From: an uncultured Acidimicrobiales bacterium
Lineage (GTDB): Bacteria; Actinomycetota; Acidimicrobiia; Acidimicrobiales; Bin134
Direction of reading: 5' to 3'
DNA length: 64,000 bases
Assembly (NCBI GenBank): GCA_951813325.1
Contig: OX638350.1
Location: 789,029-853,028 of the forward strand
Shown here: positions 35,403-44,800 of the stretch, piece by piece
Numbering within the stretch: position 1 is the first letter of the stretch
How the letters are laid out: each line of letters begins with the position of its first letter
Position numbers and translations under genes: made by a program
Notes under the pieces: generated by a model
Seen by the model: the letters and a program-made list of their open reading frames with translations, nothing else
What the model was told of the DNA's origin: nothing
Databases searched by the model: none

Positions 35403-36349
35403 TCGGTAACTCGGCGCTCAATTAGATCGACGTAGGCGGGATTCAACTCGATTCCTGCCCAGTTGCGGCCGAGGTCTTGGGCGGCAATGAGGGTGGTGCC
35501 GGAGCCAGCATAAGGATCGAGGACGGTGTCGCCCGGCTGGCTGGTGATTTGGATGCATCGCCGGGCCAGGGTCATTGGCATGACGGCTGGGTGATCTTCG
35601 ACCCCACCAGCCTCCTTTCTGCGAGGTTCAGTGTTGATGTCCCACATGGTTCGGAGCCGGCGGCCATTCGGGCCTTTCACGGCGGCGGTGTCGTAGTAGT
35701 AGTCCTGGTTCTTAGACAGCAGGAACACCGTCTCGTGGGACTTAGTGGGGCGATCGGACACCGACTCGGGATGGGCGTTGGGCTTGTACCAGATGACTTC
35801 GGAGCGCAGCCACCAGCCCGCATCCTGGAGGGCGAATGCCAGTCGCCACGGAACGCCGATCAGGTCTTTCGGCTTCAACCCCTCTGGCGTGGGAGGCCGA
35901 ACCGCCATAGCCCGAGCCCGGTTCTTGCGGTCAGGCGCCCGGTACCTGCGGTTTCCTGAGGTGTAGGAGTCGCCGACGTTCAGCCATACCGTGCCATCGT
36001 CGGTCAGCACTCGGCGTACCTGGTCGAACGCCATGACGATGCTCTTGACGTATTCCCCCAAAGCGTCGTCGCGTCCGATCTGCCCCTCGGCTGCGTAATC
36101 CCGCAGCGACCAATACGGCGGTGACGTGACCACCGTCTGCACACACCCATCAGGGAGTAATCCCAAGGCGTCGGTCGCGGGGCCCCACACCAATAGGGAG
36201 CCACACAACGCATCCACCGGACCATCAACCCCCACATGCAGTCGAGCATGTAGAGCTGGCGGGAGATTTGACGGAATGGCAGCGGATTCGTTTCCAGGAA
36301 GAGGAATCTGGTGACCCTCAGTGCCCTCGGAGTTGCCTACTGAGCCCAC
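35399..36349 (-). CDS. Type II DNA methyltransferase, probably N4-cytosine
   Basis: A 316-residue beta-class amino-methyltransferase: the catalytic motif IV TSPPYWSLRDYAAEGQIG comes first (about residues 74-91) and the SAM-binding motif DPYAGSGTT near the C-terminus. SPPY rather than DPPY suggests N4-methylcytosine. It has LNVGDSYTSGN and WYKPNAHPESV blocks common to the family. GTG start at 36349. Translationally coupled to the endonuclease (GTGA), with the methylase first, which protects the host before cutting begins. It appears intact even though the endonuclease is damaged. Confidence 0.88.
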   Translation of the reverse strand: MGSVGNSEGTEGHQIPLPGNESAAIPSNLPPALHARLHVGVDGPVDALCGSLLVWGPATDALGLLPDGCVQTVVTSPPYWSLRDYAAEGQIGRDDALGEYVKSIVMAFDQVRRVLTDDGTVWLNVGDSYTSGNRRYRAPDRKNRARAMAVRPPTPEGLKPKDLIGVPWRLAFALQDAGWWLRSEVIWYKPNAHPESVSDRPTKSHETVFLLSKNQDYYYDTAAVKGPNGRRLRTMWDINTEPRRKEAGGVEDHPAVMPMTLARRCIQITSQPGDTVLDPYAGSGTTLIAAQDLGRNWAGIELNPAYVDLIERRVTE

Positions 36350-36595
36350 AACACGACCCTACTTCCGCGCAGTGACAAATTCGGGGAACCCAGGCAGCCA
36401 TTGAGTAGCTGTCCGCAGGGGTGCGGAAGCCCCGGCTCCCGTCCTAGTCGACCCTCTCTGTGAGGGTCCTCGGCCTGGCACTCCGGGGCCTGCGTCTTCC
36501 CGCCGGACCAGTACCAGAGGGCATCTTCATCATTCTCTGGTGGTCGCCGAACTGCAACAGATATTTGGTTTGAACAGTGAGGCTAGGGTCGGTGG
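36350..36595. other. Intergenic region, 246 bases, with a small hairpin
   Basis: Divergent promoters for the methyltransferase and the cupin gene. A 7-bp perfect hairpin (36450-36456 with 36462-36468) is seen, without a T-run. No gene recognised. Confidence 0.45.
36584..36589 (+). promoter_or_regulatory. Leaderless-type -10 element (TAGGGT)
   Basis: Six bases before the GTG at 36596; favours that start over ATG 36599. Confidence 0.45.
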
Positions 36596-37072
36596 GTGAT
36601 GGGGCAGAGGGAGGACTTGCTGGGTCTATCTGGGGCTGAGGTGGTGTCTTTGTTGGGACTGGAGCCGCTGGCGGAGGAAGGGGGGATGTGGCGGGAGGTT
36701 TGGCGGGATGAGCGGAGCACGGCGATCTATTTCTTGCTTCAGCCGGGGGATTTCTCAGCAATGCATCGGCTGGATGGGCCGGAGCTGTGGCATCACTATG
36801 CGGGCGCGGCGGTGCAGATGCTGTTGCTGGGGCCGGATGGAGCGGTGGAGCGGCCGGTTTTGGGCGACGAATTGGGCGCGGGGGCGCGGCCTTGTGTGGT
36901 GGTTCCGGCCCATACCTGGATGGGGGCGTCAACCCGTGGTGAGTGGTCGCTGGTGGGGACCACGATGGCCCCGCCCTATCGCCACGAAGGATTCGAGCTT
37001 GGCGACCCCGACCAGCTCATAGAGCAGTATCCAGCGGTGGCAGCGGAGATTGCTGGACTAGTGCGGTCGTGA
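36596..37072 (+). CDS. Cupin protein of the DUF985 family
   Basis: A 158-residue single-domain cupin. The family block TAIYFLLQPGDFSAMHRLDGPELWHHYAG (His, Glu, His as metal or ligand contacts) lies near residues 42-70 and the second cupin motif VVPAHTWMGAS near 99. Possible roles are sugar-nucleotide epimerase-like or small-molecule binding. Its stop overlaps the SDR start (GTGA), so the two form an operon inserted between the two defence systems. Confidence 0.85.
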   Translation: MMGQREDLLGLSGAEVVSLLGLEPLAEEGGMWREVWRDERSTAIYFLLQPGDFSAMHRLDGPELWHHYAGAAVQMLLLGPDGAVERPVLGDELGAGARPCVVVPAHTWMGASTRGEWSLVGTTMAPPYRHEGFELGDPDQLIEQYPAVAAEIAGLVRS

Positions 37073-37824
37073 CCGAATCGCCTGCTGACCTGTTGGACCT
37101 CACCGGCAAGGTTGTGGTTGTCACCGGTGCGGGCGGGGGTATAGGGGCAGGCATCGTCCGGCGCATGTCGGCCGCCGGGGCCTCGGTGGTGGCCCATACT
37201 CGGTCATCGGCTGTCGACCACAGCGAGGTACCGGTAACTGAGGTGCAGGCCGACCTCACCACCGAAGGCGGCCCGGCTGCAGTGGTGGAGGCGGCCAAAG
37301 AAGCTCACGGAAGGATCGACGCCCTCGTCAACAACGCCGGGATCCAGCCGGTGGCCCCGTTCACCGAGCTCGACGACCAGCAGTGGGGCGAGATGATCGA
37401 CACCAACCTCACTGCCGTACACCGGCTGACCCAGGCGGCGGCCTCGGCCATGGCGGACCAGGGGAGTGGCGGGTCGATCGTCCACATCGCCTCCATCGAG
37501 GCCCAGCACCCCACCCCGGTCCACGGCCACTACGCCACCTCCAAGGCCGGTCTGGTTATGCACGCCAAGGCTGCTGCCCTGGCCTGGGGTGCCCACGGCA
37601 TCAGGGTCAACTCGGTGTCGCCGGGGCTGATCGACCGCCCAGGGCTGGCCGATGACTGGCCCGAGGGCGTGCAACGCTGGATGGCCGCCGTGCCTCTGGG
37701 CCGAATGGGAACCCCCGAAGACGTCGGGGACGCCTGCGTGTTCCTCTGCTCCGATCTGGCTCGGTGGATTACTGGTGCCGACCTGGTGGTAGACGGCGGC
37801 ATTCTCACCAATCCCACCTGGTAA
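37069..37824 (+). CDS. Short-chain dehydrogenase/reductase
   Basis: A 251-residue classical SDR. TGAGGGIG cofactor motif near 19-26, NNAGIQP near 92, catalytic serine in ASIEAQ and YATSK as YxxxK, closing motif GADLVVDGGI. GTG at 37069 overlaps the cupin stop. The Arg after the second strand (HTRSS) suggests NADP. It converges on jetD with a 17-base gap. Substrate unknown. Confidence 0.88.
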   Translation: MTESPADLLDLTGKVVVVTGAGGGIGAGIVRRMSAAGASVVAHTRSSAVDHSEVPVTEVQADLTTEGGPAAVVEAAKEAHGRIDALVNNAGIQPVAPFTELDDQQWGEMIDTNLTAVHRLTQAAASAMADQGSGGSIVHIASIEAQHPTPVHGHYATSKAGLVMHAKAAALAWGAHGIRVNSVSPGLIDRPGLADDWPEGVQRWMAAVPLGRMGTPEDVGDACVFLCSDLARWITGADLVVDGGILTNPTW

Positions 37825-37841
37825 CCGCAGCCACCTCGCAG

Positions 37842-39068
37842 TTACTGGTTGAATCGGCCAAATCGGTTGAGAACGCCATCGAGTACGAACTCTTCGTGGA
37901 TGATGAGGCGGTGGTGATCGAACGCAGCTTGGAGCTTTGGATCCCACGGGGTTGGGCCGCATTCTTTGGGATCTGACATGAGCTGCACATCGGACTCCTT
38001 CGCTTGCCGGATAGCGTCGACATAGTCGCGGGCACCCATCATCCACGGTGAACAGCCGGATTCGTGCATTCGCTGGCAGATAGCTATGCCCGGCGAGTCG
38101 AAGTCGCCGTGATACCAGAGGGATGCCTCGGCTTGCTGGAGTTGGCGCAGCAGGGTGGTAACCGCAGTGGAGGGGTTGCCGTTGGAAGAGATCACGCAGG
38201 CTGGCAGGATGCGCTCGGCAGCGGCCTCGACCAGTCTCGGATTCTCAACGACGAGCACGGGGGTGCCTGCATCGACGGAGATGGGGTGCTGTTGCAGGGC
38301 AAACAAGCTGATGTGAATGGGCAGCCCAGCATGGAGGGCAAATCGGGTCTGCACATCCAATACCGAAGCGCCGGCGACCGGGAGCGACCAGACAAGCGCT
38401 GGGGCTGAGACCCGATCGGGCAGGATGCCAGCCGCCTCCCAGAGTTTGCGCTCATCGAGCGGGCCGTTCCGAAGGCGCAGAGCATGGGTTACCGCGCTGG
38501 CCCGCCTTGTGCCAGCGTCGAGTGCGTGCGCTGACCCGTAGAGGGTGGCGGCAATCTCTGTGCGGCTGGAGGCGGAGGGTTGGGGGTGCCCGAGATGGTC
38601 GAGCAGGCGGCGAACATCGGTGGCGAGGCGGGCAGCGCTGTCACCGTCGAAATCCCGCAGCAGTCCGGCCCTCACAACCGCATCGGCCCAGGTCGCGGCC
38701 CATGGCTCGTCCCAGGCCGCGATGGCGCAGTGCAATGACTCTCGAGCTTCCTGAGCGCGAGCGCGGTCAGACCGCCGTTGGGCGGCATCATCTGATGGAG
38801 GGTGGCCGAGGCGGGTGAGCGCATCACAGAGATCACTGCCGATGGCCCGGGCCACCAGTGCCCCTTCCAACTCTTGGAGATCCAGCCGCTTGGCCGGTCT
38901 TCGCCCTAGCAGCGATTCCATGGCCAGGGTGCTCGCCGGGTCGAGCGCCGGGCTGGCAATGGATCCCCGGCGCTGGGGCCCGTAGCGGTCGAGTCGGTGG
39001 CGAGCAGCGGACCAGACCTTGCCCAAGCCAGGGGAGAGCAGCGACTCTGGGACGGGGCGGGAGCTCAA
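37842..39068 (-). CDS. jetD: Wadjet type II JetD, DUF2399/TIGR02679 nuclease subunit
   Basis: Last gene of the four-gene anti-plasmid system; 408 residues, matching the TIGR02679 family. The C-terminal half has a Toprim-like nuclease core: the acidic residue in LVVENPRLVEAA and the metal-binding DFD (D322 and D324 in YHGDFDSPG), as expected for the topoisomerase-like subunit that cuts plasmid DNA after the SMC complex extrudes it. Start is a TTG overlapping the jetB stop (TTGA). The N-terminal half is helical and probably the DNA-arm domain. Confidence 0.85.
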   Translation of the reverse strand: MSSRPVPESLLSPGLGKVWSAARHRLDRYGPQRRGSIASPALDPASTLAMESLLGRRPAKRLDLQELEGALVARAIGSDLCDALTRLGHPPSDDAAQRRSDRARAQEARESLHCAIAAWDEPWAATWADAVVRAGLLRDFDGDSAARLATDVRRLLDHLGHPQPSASSRTEIAATLYGSAHALDAGTRRASAVTHALRLRNGPLDERKLWEAAGILPDRVSAPALVWSLPVAGASVLDVQTRFALHAGLPIHISLFALQQHPISVDAGTPVLVVENPRLVEAAAERILPACVISSNGNPSTAVTTLLRQLQQAEASLWYHGDFDSPGIAICQRMHESGCSPWMMGARDYVDAIRQAKESDVQLMSDPKECGPTPWDPKLQAAFDHHRLIIHEEFVLDGVLNRFGRFNQ

Positions 39069-40264
39069 AGCAGCGACTCTTGTTGGTATTGGACGTCTAC
39101 CGAGTACCGCCAGGCAGGCGGCAGCAGCCAGACCACATCGCCGTCCACTTCGACTAGGCGGTGGTCGCAGAGCAGATCAAGGACATCGCCGGTGAGGCGT
39201 TCGGGGTTGTCAGCATCCTGTGACCAGTAGCGGCGGTGCTCAGCGGCCAGGCTGGTTACCACGTTGATGACATCGGTACGGGAGAACGCGACGCGGCTTG
39301 CCTTGACCGGGGCGCGGCCGTCGTCTGTCCGGCAGTCGGACGGCACTTCGGCTGGAGTTCGGTCTAGGTGCACAAGCCGGTCGATGAGCAGCAGGGCGGC
39401 GTGGCCGAGGGTCCCGCCCCGCGGGAAGCGGCTGTCTGTCAGTTCGTTCTCGGGGTCGATGACCATGATGCCCTCAGCGCGGGATTCGAGGTGCAGCCCG
39501 AACATGTCGTCAAAAACAGCGGCTTCTTCTCCTAGCCGCTGTCGAAGCTCGGACCACTCGCTATCGGCGAGGTCGGTACGAAAGAGCACGGGCTCTTCCA
39601 ACAAGATCGAGCGCATCCATGCCCGCGAAGACAGCCGCTGATCGGAGCGGTCGAGTAATTGTGGTGCGGTCTCCGAGCGGGCCAGAGCCGGGAGCGGCAG
39701 CAGAGCGACGCGGTCGGGGCGGACGCTCAGCACGGCATCGGCGGTTTCATCGGCGGCATAGCGGTCGACATGATCGTGTATCTCGCGGGCTACGCCGTTC
39801 TGGATCATCCACTTCAGGGCGGTGACCAGGGCGCGGCGGTCGGTCAGCTCCTCGGTGAGGGTGATGTCGGCATCGGCTGCCGCGGAGCGGATCTCGTGAA
39901 TCAGATCACGCAGGCTGATCACACTCGGTCCGGCGGCAACCGCGGCCAGGGCTAGGGCGAGCATTGTGTATTCTCGCTGGGAAAACGGTCGCCTTAGGCT
40001 GGTTGCTGTCAGCAGCGGGCGCCGGTGGGCGACCACCGACGATTTGAACAAGCGGGCGGTGTCGGCGGTCACTTGAAGGCGGTATCCAAACCGCTGGGTG
40101 AACAGACGATCGAGCGCCCGTTCGTGGCGGCGGATCAGCAGGAGCATCTCCGGATCGTTCTCGGCCAGCACGAGGGGATGTCGGACGAGATGACGGGCTA
40201 CGGCGCGGATATCCAGCTTCCGTTGGGGGTCGGCCGAATTTGGTGGAGCAGACGCGGGTTTCAT
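39065..40264 (-). CDS. jetB: Wadjet type II JetB, DUF2398/TIGR02678 subunit
   Basis: A 399-residue protein matching TIGR02678, the kite-like subunit that bridges kleisin and SMC heads. It contains winged-helix-like helices (SQREYTMLALALAAVAAGPSVISLRDLIHEI near 95-125) and a C-terminal LLCDHRLVEVDGDVVWLLPPAWRY wing. The ATG at 40264 overlaps the jetA stop (ATGA); a longer frame to 40393 overlaps jetA and is not the start. Cytoplasmic. Confidence 0.85.
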   Translation of the reverse strand: MKPASAPPNSADPQRKLDIRAVARHLVRHPLVLAENDPEMLLLIRRHERALDRLFTQRFGYRLQVTADTARLFKSSVVAHRRPLLTATSLRRPFSQREYTMLALALAAVAAGPSVISLRDLIHEIRSAAADADITLTEELTDRRALVTALKWMIQNGVAREIHDHVDRYAADETADAVLSVRPDRVALLPLPALARSETAPQLLDRSDQRLSSRAWMRSILLEEPVLFRTDLADSEWSELRQRLGEEAAVFDDMFGLHLESRAEGIMVIDPENELTDSRFPRGGTLGHAALLLIDRLVHLDRTPAEVPSDCRTDDGRAPVKASRVAFSRTDVINVVTSLAAEHRRYWSQDADNPERLTGDVLDLLCDHRLVEVDGDVVWLLPPAWRYSVDVQYQQESLL

Positions 40265-41817
40265 GGGGATGCCGATGCGCCGGCGCTGTTCTCTGTCGCC
40301 GGGGTGATGGTGACGAAGAGTCCGTGCATCGAGAGCTTGCCCTCGGGACAGTGGACGACGGTGCGGGCGCCCTTGACCCGTTGCACCTCGCAACGGATTC
40401 CGACCTCGGTTGCAAAACGGCGGTCGGGGTCGATGCCGATCCGCAATCCCGAACGGCTGATGAGGTCGCGCAGCATCGAGAACGAGGCAGCCGACAACCG
40501 GGCACCGTCGATCTGGCCGTCATCGCCCGCGCAGGCCAATAGATCAGATGCTGCGGTCTCGCGAGCGACGCGGTTGAGTTCTCGGCTGCGGCGCAACAGT
40601 TCTCGCTCGTGCCTTCTATCTGTGATCGGCGTCGCCAGGCCCCGCGTGGTGGTGTCGCCACGCTCCCGCATCGCCACCGGGACGACGGCGCCGGGCGCAT
40701 CCCTCCACGGTGTGATTGTGGGAGCGGGGTCGTCCGAGTCGGTGGACAGCTCCCCCAATCGACGGCACGAACCGAGTCCGAATGCAGCCGCCGCTATCTG
40801 ATGGGCTTCGTTGGAGGAAACGGCCTGGTCGAAGAAGCCCGCCAGTCGCACGAAGTCAGATCGCCTTGACGCCGCGCCAAGCCCGACCCGCGACAGCCGG
40901 GTCACATTGGCGGTGAGGGTGCGCACCGCGGCTACCGCCTGTCGTGTCAGCCCATCGAGCCGTGACGCCTGCCCCGGCTGTGCGGCGAACCATGCCTCAA
41001 GGTGCTTCCAGTCGGCAAGCTCCGTTCCCGGAAGCCGCCGCACAGCCACGTTCTGGGCCAGTCCAGCCTCCTTCACCCGCACGGCCAAGCCGGATTGCAA
41101 CGCAGGAAGCAGGGCCGCAACCTGCGGGAGGACCTCCTCCAGTGTCCGGGCAATTGGCCGGGTCATGCGCTCGATCTCGGTGAGCTGTTCGTGGACGTAA
41201 TCCACCAGCACGCCGGCGAAGAATTGAACTTGGTCGGCGTTGAGATCATAGCGGCTCTGCCACTGGTTGAGTTCGGTGAAGAACTGCGCTAGTTCGTTGG
41301 TAAAGGCCTTGTGGAGATCGAACACCGTCCGAACCGCATCGGCCAGGTCTTGGCTGTCGACGCGGTCAAAGCCGGCCTTGCTCTGCTCATTCAGCGTCTG
41401 GAGGGCTTGATGAAGATCGCGTAGGCGACCGGCCTGCACATCGCCGATCTCATCCACCTTGGCTAGAACCTGCTCGACTAGCTCGAACACCTCCTGCCCG
41501 GCACGGGTGATGAGGTAGCGGTTGCGCTTGCGGTAGTAGTCGTCAAGGTTCGAGGGGTTGCCTACTGATGATGACACGGTGAGGTTGCCCCAGCGGCGGA
41601 GGCTCTCCAGCCGGTCGGCAACCGCCGATGAATCGATGCCGGCGGGGGAAACTGCGGACTCCACCTCCTGAGGAGTGAACTCGGCGAAGAACGTGCTGGC
41701 GAACACCTTGAGGATTGCCCGGTACTCGGGCCACTCGTCACCGCCCAGGTAGCGGAACAAGTGCCGGGCTTGAGCCGGATCACTGTTAGGGCCGCTGAAA
41801 CGGGGGGTGTCGGTCAT
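40261..41817 (-). CDS. jetA: Wadjet type II JetA, DUF2397/TIGR02677 kleisin subunit
   Basis: A 518-residue protein matching TIGR02677. The N-terminal third is winged-helix-like (LFRYLGGDEWPEYRAILKVF; VADRLESLRRWGNLTVSS); the middle is long helices consistent with a kleisin linker. It should close the SMC ring formed by JetC. ATG at 41817 overlaps the jetC stop (ATGA). Family recognition rests on the pattern and on its three partners. Confidence 0.85.
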   Translation of the reverse strand: MTDTPRFSGPNSDPAQARHLFRYLGGDEWPEYRAILKVFASTFFAEFTPQEVESAVSPAGIDSSAVADRLESLRRWGNLTVSSSVGNPSNLDDYYRKRNRYLITRAGQEVFELVEQVLAKVDEIGDVQAGRLRDLHQALQTLNEQSKAGFDRVDSQDLADAVRTVFDLHKAFTNELAQFFTELNQWQSRYDLNADQVQFFAGVLVDYVHEQLTEIERMTRPIARTLEEVLPQVAALLPALQSGLAVRVKEAGLAQNVAVRRLPGTELADWKHLEAWFAAQPGQASRLDGLTRQAVAAVRTLTANVTRLSRVGLGAASRRSDFVRLAGFFDQAVSSNEAHQIAAAAFGLGSCRRLGELSTDSDDPAPTITPWRDAPGAVVPVAMRERGDTTTRGLATPITDRRHERELLRRSRELNRVARETAASDLLACAGDDGQIDGARLSAASFSMLRDLISRSGLRIGIDPDRRFATEVGIRCEVQRVKGARTVVHCPEGKLSMHGLFVTITPATENSAGASASP

Positions 41818-44800
41818 GTTGTGTCGCGGCGCTCAAGGGTGGCGCCGTCCCATCGGTAGTGTTCGAGGAGGATCGCGTTGAGGGTCACATCCCGTACGAC
41901 TTCGGTGATCGTCAGCTCTGGGACGCTTCGGTGAGTACCCCACAGCCGCTCACTGGTGGCGATCAGGTCGAGGTCGAGTTCGACGAGCAGCCCGAACAGC
42001 GCGCCATGGTTGTCTTCGGACACCTTGGAGAACGCGTCGTCGAGCAGAATGAAGCGGGCGATGCCTGGCGGTACGTCGCTGGGTGAGCCGCCCCGCTCAG
42101 CTAGTGCGTCGTAGGACGCGGCCACGGCAGCGAACAGCGGCAGGTAGGTGACCAGCTTCTTCTCTCCCTCTGACAGTGGGGTGTTGCGCCCGAGCTTGAC
42201 GTCGTTGCTGCCTGGTCGGCTCAGCATCACCGACAGTTCATGCCATTTCTTGTAGTCGAGCGTGTCGGCGATGAGCTGTCGATAGGGTACGTCGGGCTGT
42301 AGTGCCCGGGCCTCGTCTAGCCGGTCGGACAGCGTGCGGCGCAGTTCCTGCTCGTCGTCGTCGGTTCGCAAGTCGGGGAGGGTCGCGAGCAGATCGACCA
42401 TGCGGGCCGTTGCCGGGTCGAGTTCGGGGGAGCGCCGCCAGCGCAGCCGCACTCCCACAAGGTGGGCGGTCGTTACTGTGCCCAACCGCTGATTCATCAG
42501 CTCTACCAGCCGCTCAGCCCCGCGGACCTTCTCCGCCACCTCGCGGGCGACCAGTCCCTGCAACAGCTCGCGAAGGGCGGTGTCTTGCTTATGGCTGAGC
42601 AGGCCCGCGAGCTGCTGGTGCTGCTGTTGCACTGTCTGTGCCGCCTCGGCCAGCGGTGCTTTGCCCAGTGGGCCGGTCACCTCTATAAAGAGAGGTTGCG
42701 CGGGATCGGGCTGACGGGTCTCTGCATCCCAGCCGGCGCCGAGTGCGTCTCGGCGCTGTCTCAGCGACTGCCGGACCCCGTCGGCAGTGACCACGGCAAG
42801 GTCGATCTTGTCGGCGGACGCGGGGTCGCGTGCTTGTGACGAAGGGGTTGGGGATGTTGTTGCGGCATCGCTGGCTGGATCGGAGGCCATCAGGCGCTCG
42901 GCTGTCTCGATCTGCTCGCTCAGACCCTCGGTACCGGTCGCAGTCGAGGCAATCGGCTTGGCAGTCGGATGGTGGGGTCCGGCGACGGCGGCACGGAGTC
43001 CTGGCACCGACAGAGTCGCGGCTAGCGATTGCCGCATTTGCTCACACGACTGCTCGGCCGCGACTCGATGGTCGGCGGCGACGCGGGCTGCGGCCTGCGC
43101 GTCGGCTCGTCGAGCGACGGCTTGGTCGCGTTCATTGCGGGAGGATGGCAGGCGGGCTTCCGCCTCTTCCAGCTTGCTTCGGCAGAGATCGCGGGCTTCC
43201 AAGACGTCGGCGTATTCGGCGCCGATGCTGCCCTCAATGGTGGCCAGGCGGGTGTGCTCTTGGCGGTATCTGGCCTGGATGGCGCGCTCCTCGGCCTTCT
43301 CGGCATCGAGATCGTCGATTTCTGTCCGCCAACGGGTGGCCGCATGGCGCCAGCCTTCGACTGAACGCTTCAGAGCGTTGAGCAAGGCGCCGCATCGGTC
43401 CAGGGCGGTCTGAAGCTCACCCAACTCGGTGGCGACCTGAGCCAGGCCGACGCGGTCTGCGGGCAGTGCCAGCGTTGTCGCCGTTTGCTGGAGAGCGTTT
43501 GATGCCTGTATCGAGCGGTCTTCGGCCTCAGCGGCCCGCTCGGCGGCCGCGGCCCGCTCGCTCTGGGCATTGTCAGACGCGGCGGTGGCGGCATCGACCC
43601 GAGCGGATGCGGAAACGATCTCACTTGTGTGCGGGACATTCGACAGGTGCCGCCGGGTTTGGGCGAGCGACGCTTGGCACCCGGCTTTCGCAGCCTCGCT
43701 GGCGGAGACCGCAGCCTGGGCTTGAGCCAAGTGATCGCTGGCTTCCAGCCGGGCACGATCCAGCGCGGCACGGCGGGCAGTCACTCCGATGAACTCGGCT
43801 TGCCTCTTGGTGTGGTGGCCACAGAGCGACCCCACCCGGAAGGTGCCGTTGAGCGCAACGGCGGTGGGAGCATTGCTTGACAGGTCGCATGAGATGGATT
43901 CGAGCAGCTTGGCAACCAAGCCCTCATCCACCTCCCCGATCAGCCGGTCAGGCACGGTCACCGTGAGATGCTCGCTGAGCGGGCGGGATACGCCCACGGC
44001 GGCGAGGGCGACCAACTCCCCGTTGGCCAGTTCCACCGTGGAGTCGTCGCCCAGGCTGGCCGAGAGCAGCCCGGAGGCGTAGAGAGCGGCCTCAAGAGAC
44101 GCCCGCTCGCGGTCGTCGAGATGCGGCGCGAAATCGATCAGATCGGCGAGGCAGTGATCAGCGGCCGTTTGCCACTCCAGCCGGGGTGGCTCAGGCTCGG
44201 ATCGGGCGGCAAGCTGGTCGAGCCGCGCCTGCGCCTCCTCAAGGGCCGCCCGTTCGACGAGCAGCCGCTGGTCGACCGCCGCTACCGCATCTCGCCAGTG
44301 GCCGACGAGGGCCTCGGCTTCAGCCAGCAGAACGGCTCGCTCGGCGTCTCGGCTGCCTGCTAATGGGCCGGTGCCTGTGGTGCCCAACCGATCGGATTGA
44401 CGATCAGCGGCAGTCGATTCGCGGTCGTCGGCATCAAACGAGGCGAACGCGGTAATGGTCGGAGCGTTGATGCCAGCCGCATTCAGGAGCGGGTGAATCG
44501 CGACCGCCCATTGCCGGGTGTGGACAGTCCACTCCCGCCGGGCATCGCCGAGGCGCTGGTGCTGTTCCGCCAAGCGCTGGGACGCGGCCTCGGACGCATC
44601 GGCTGCCATTTGCCGGGCCGACTCCGCCAGGCTGTACTGCTGCTCAGCGGATTCGAGGCTGGCCAGGGCGGTATCAACCTTTTCGACATCGGCCCGCCGG
44701 CTGAGCACCGATCCATTGGCGGCGGCAATTGGGCGGCCGATCGCCTCGGAATCGAAATTCTCGGTCGGATAAGACGAGTCGGCACCGTCCAGATCGGTCT

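Noticed and set aside
36450..36468. Small perfect hairpin in the methyltransferase-cupin gap, considered as a terminator
   Set aside because: Both flanking genes start here and run outwards, and there is no T-run, so termination is not needed at this place.
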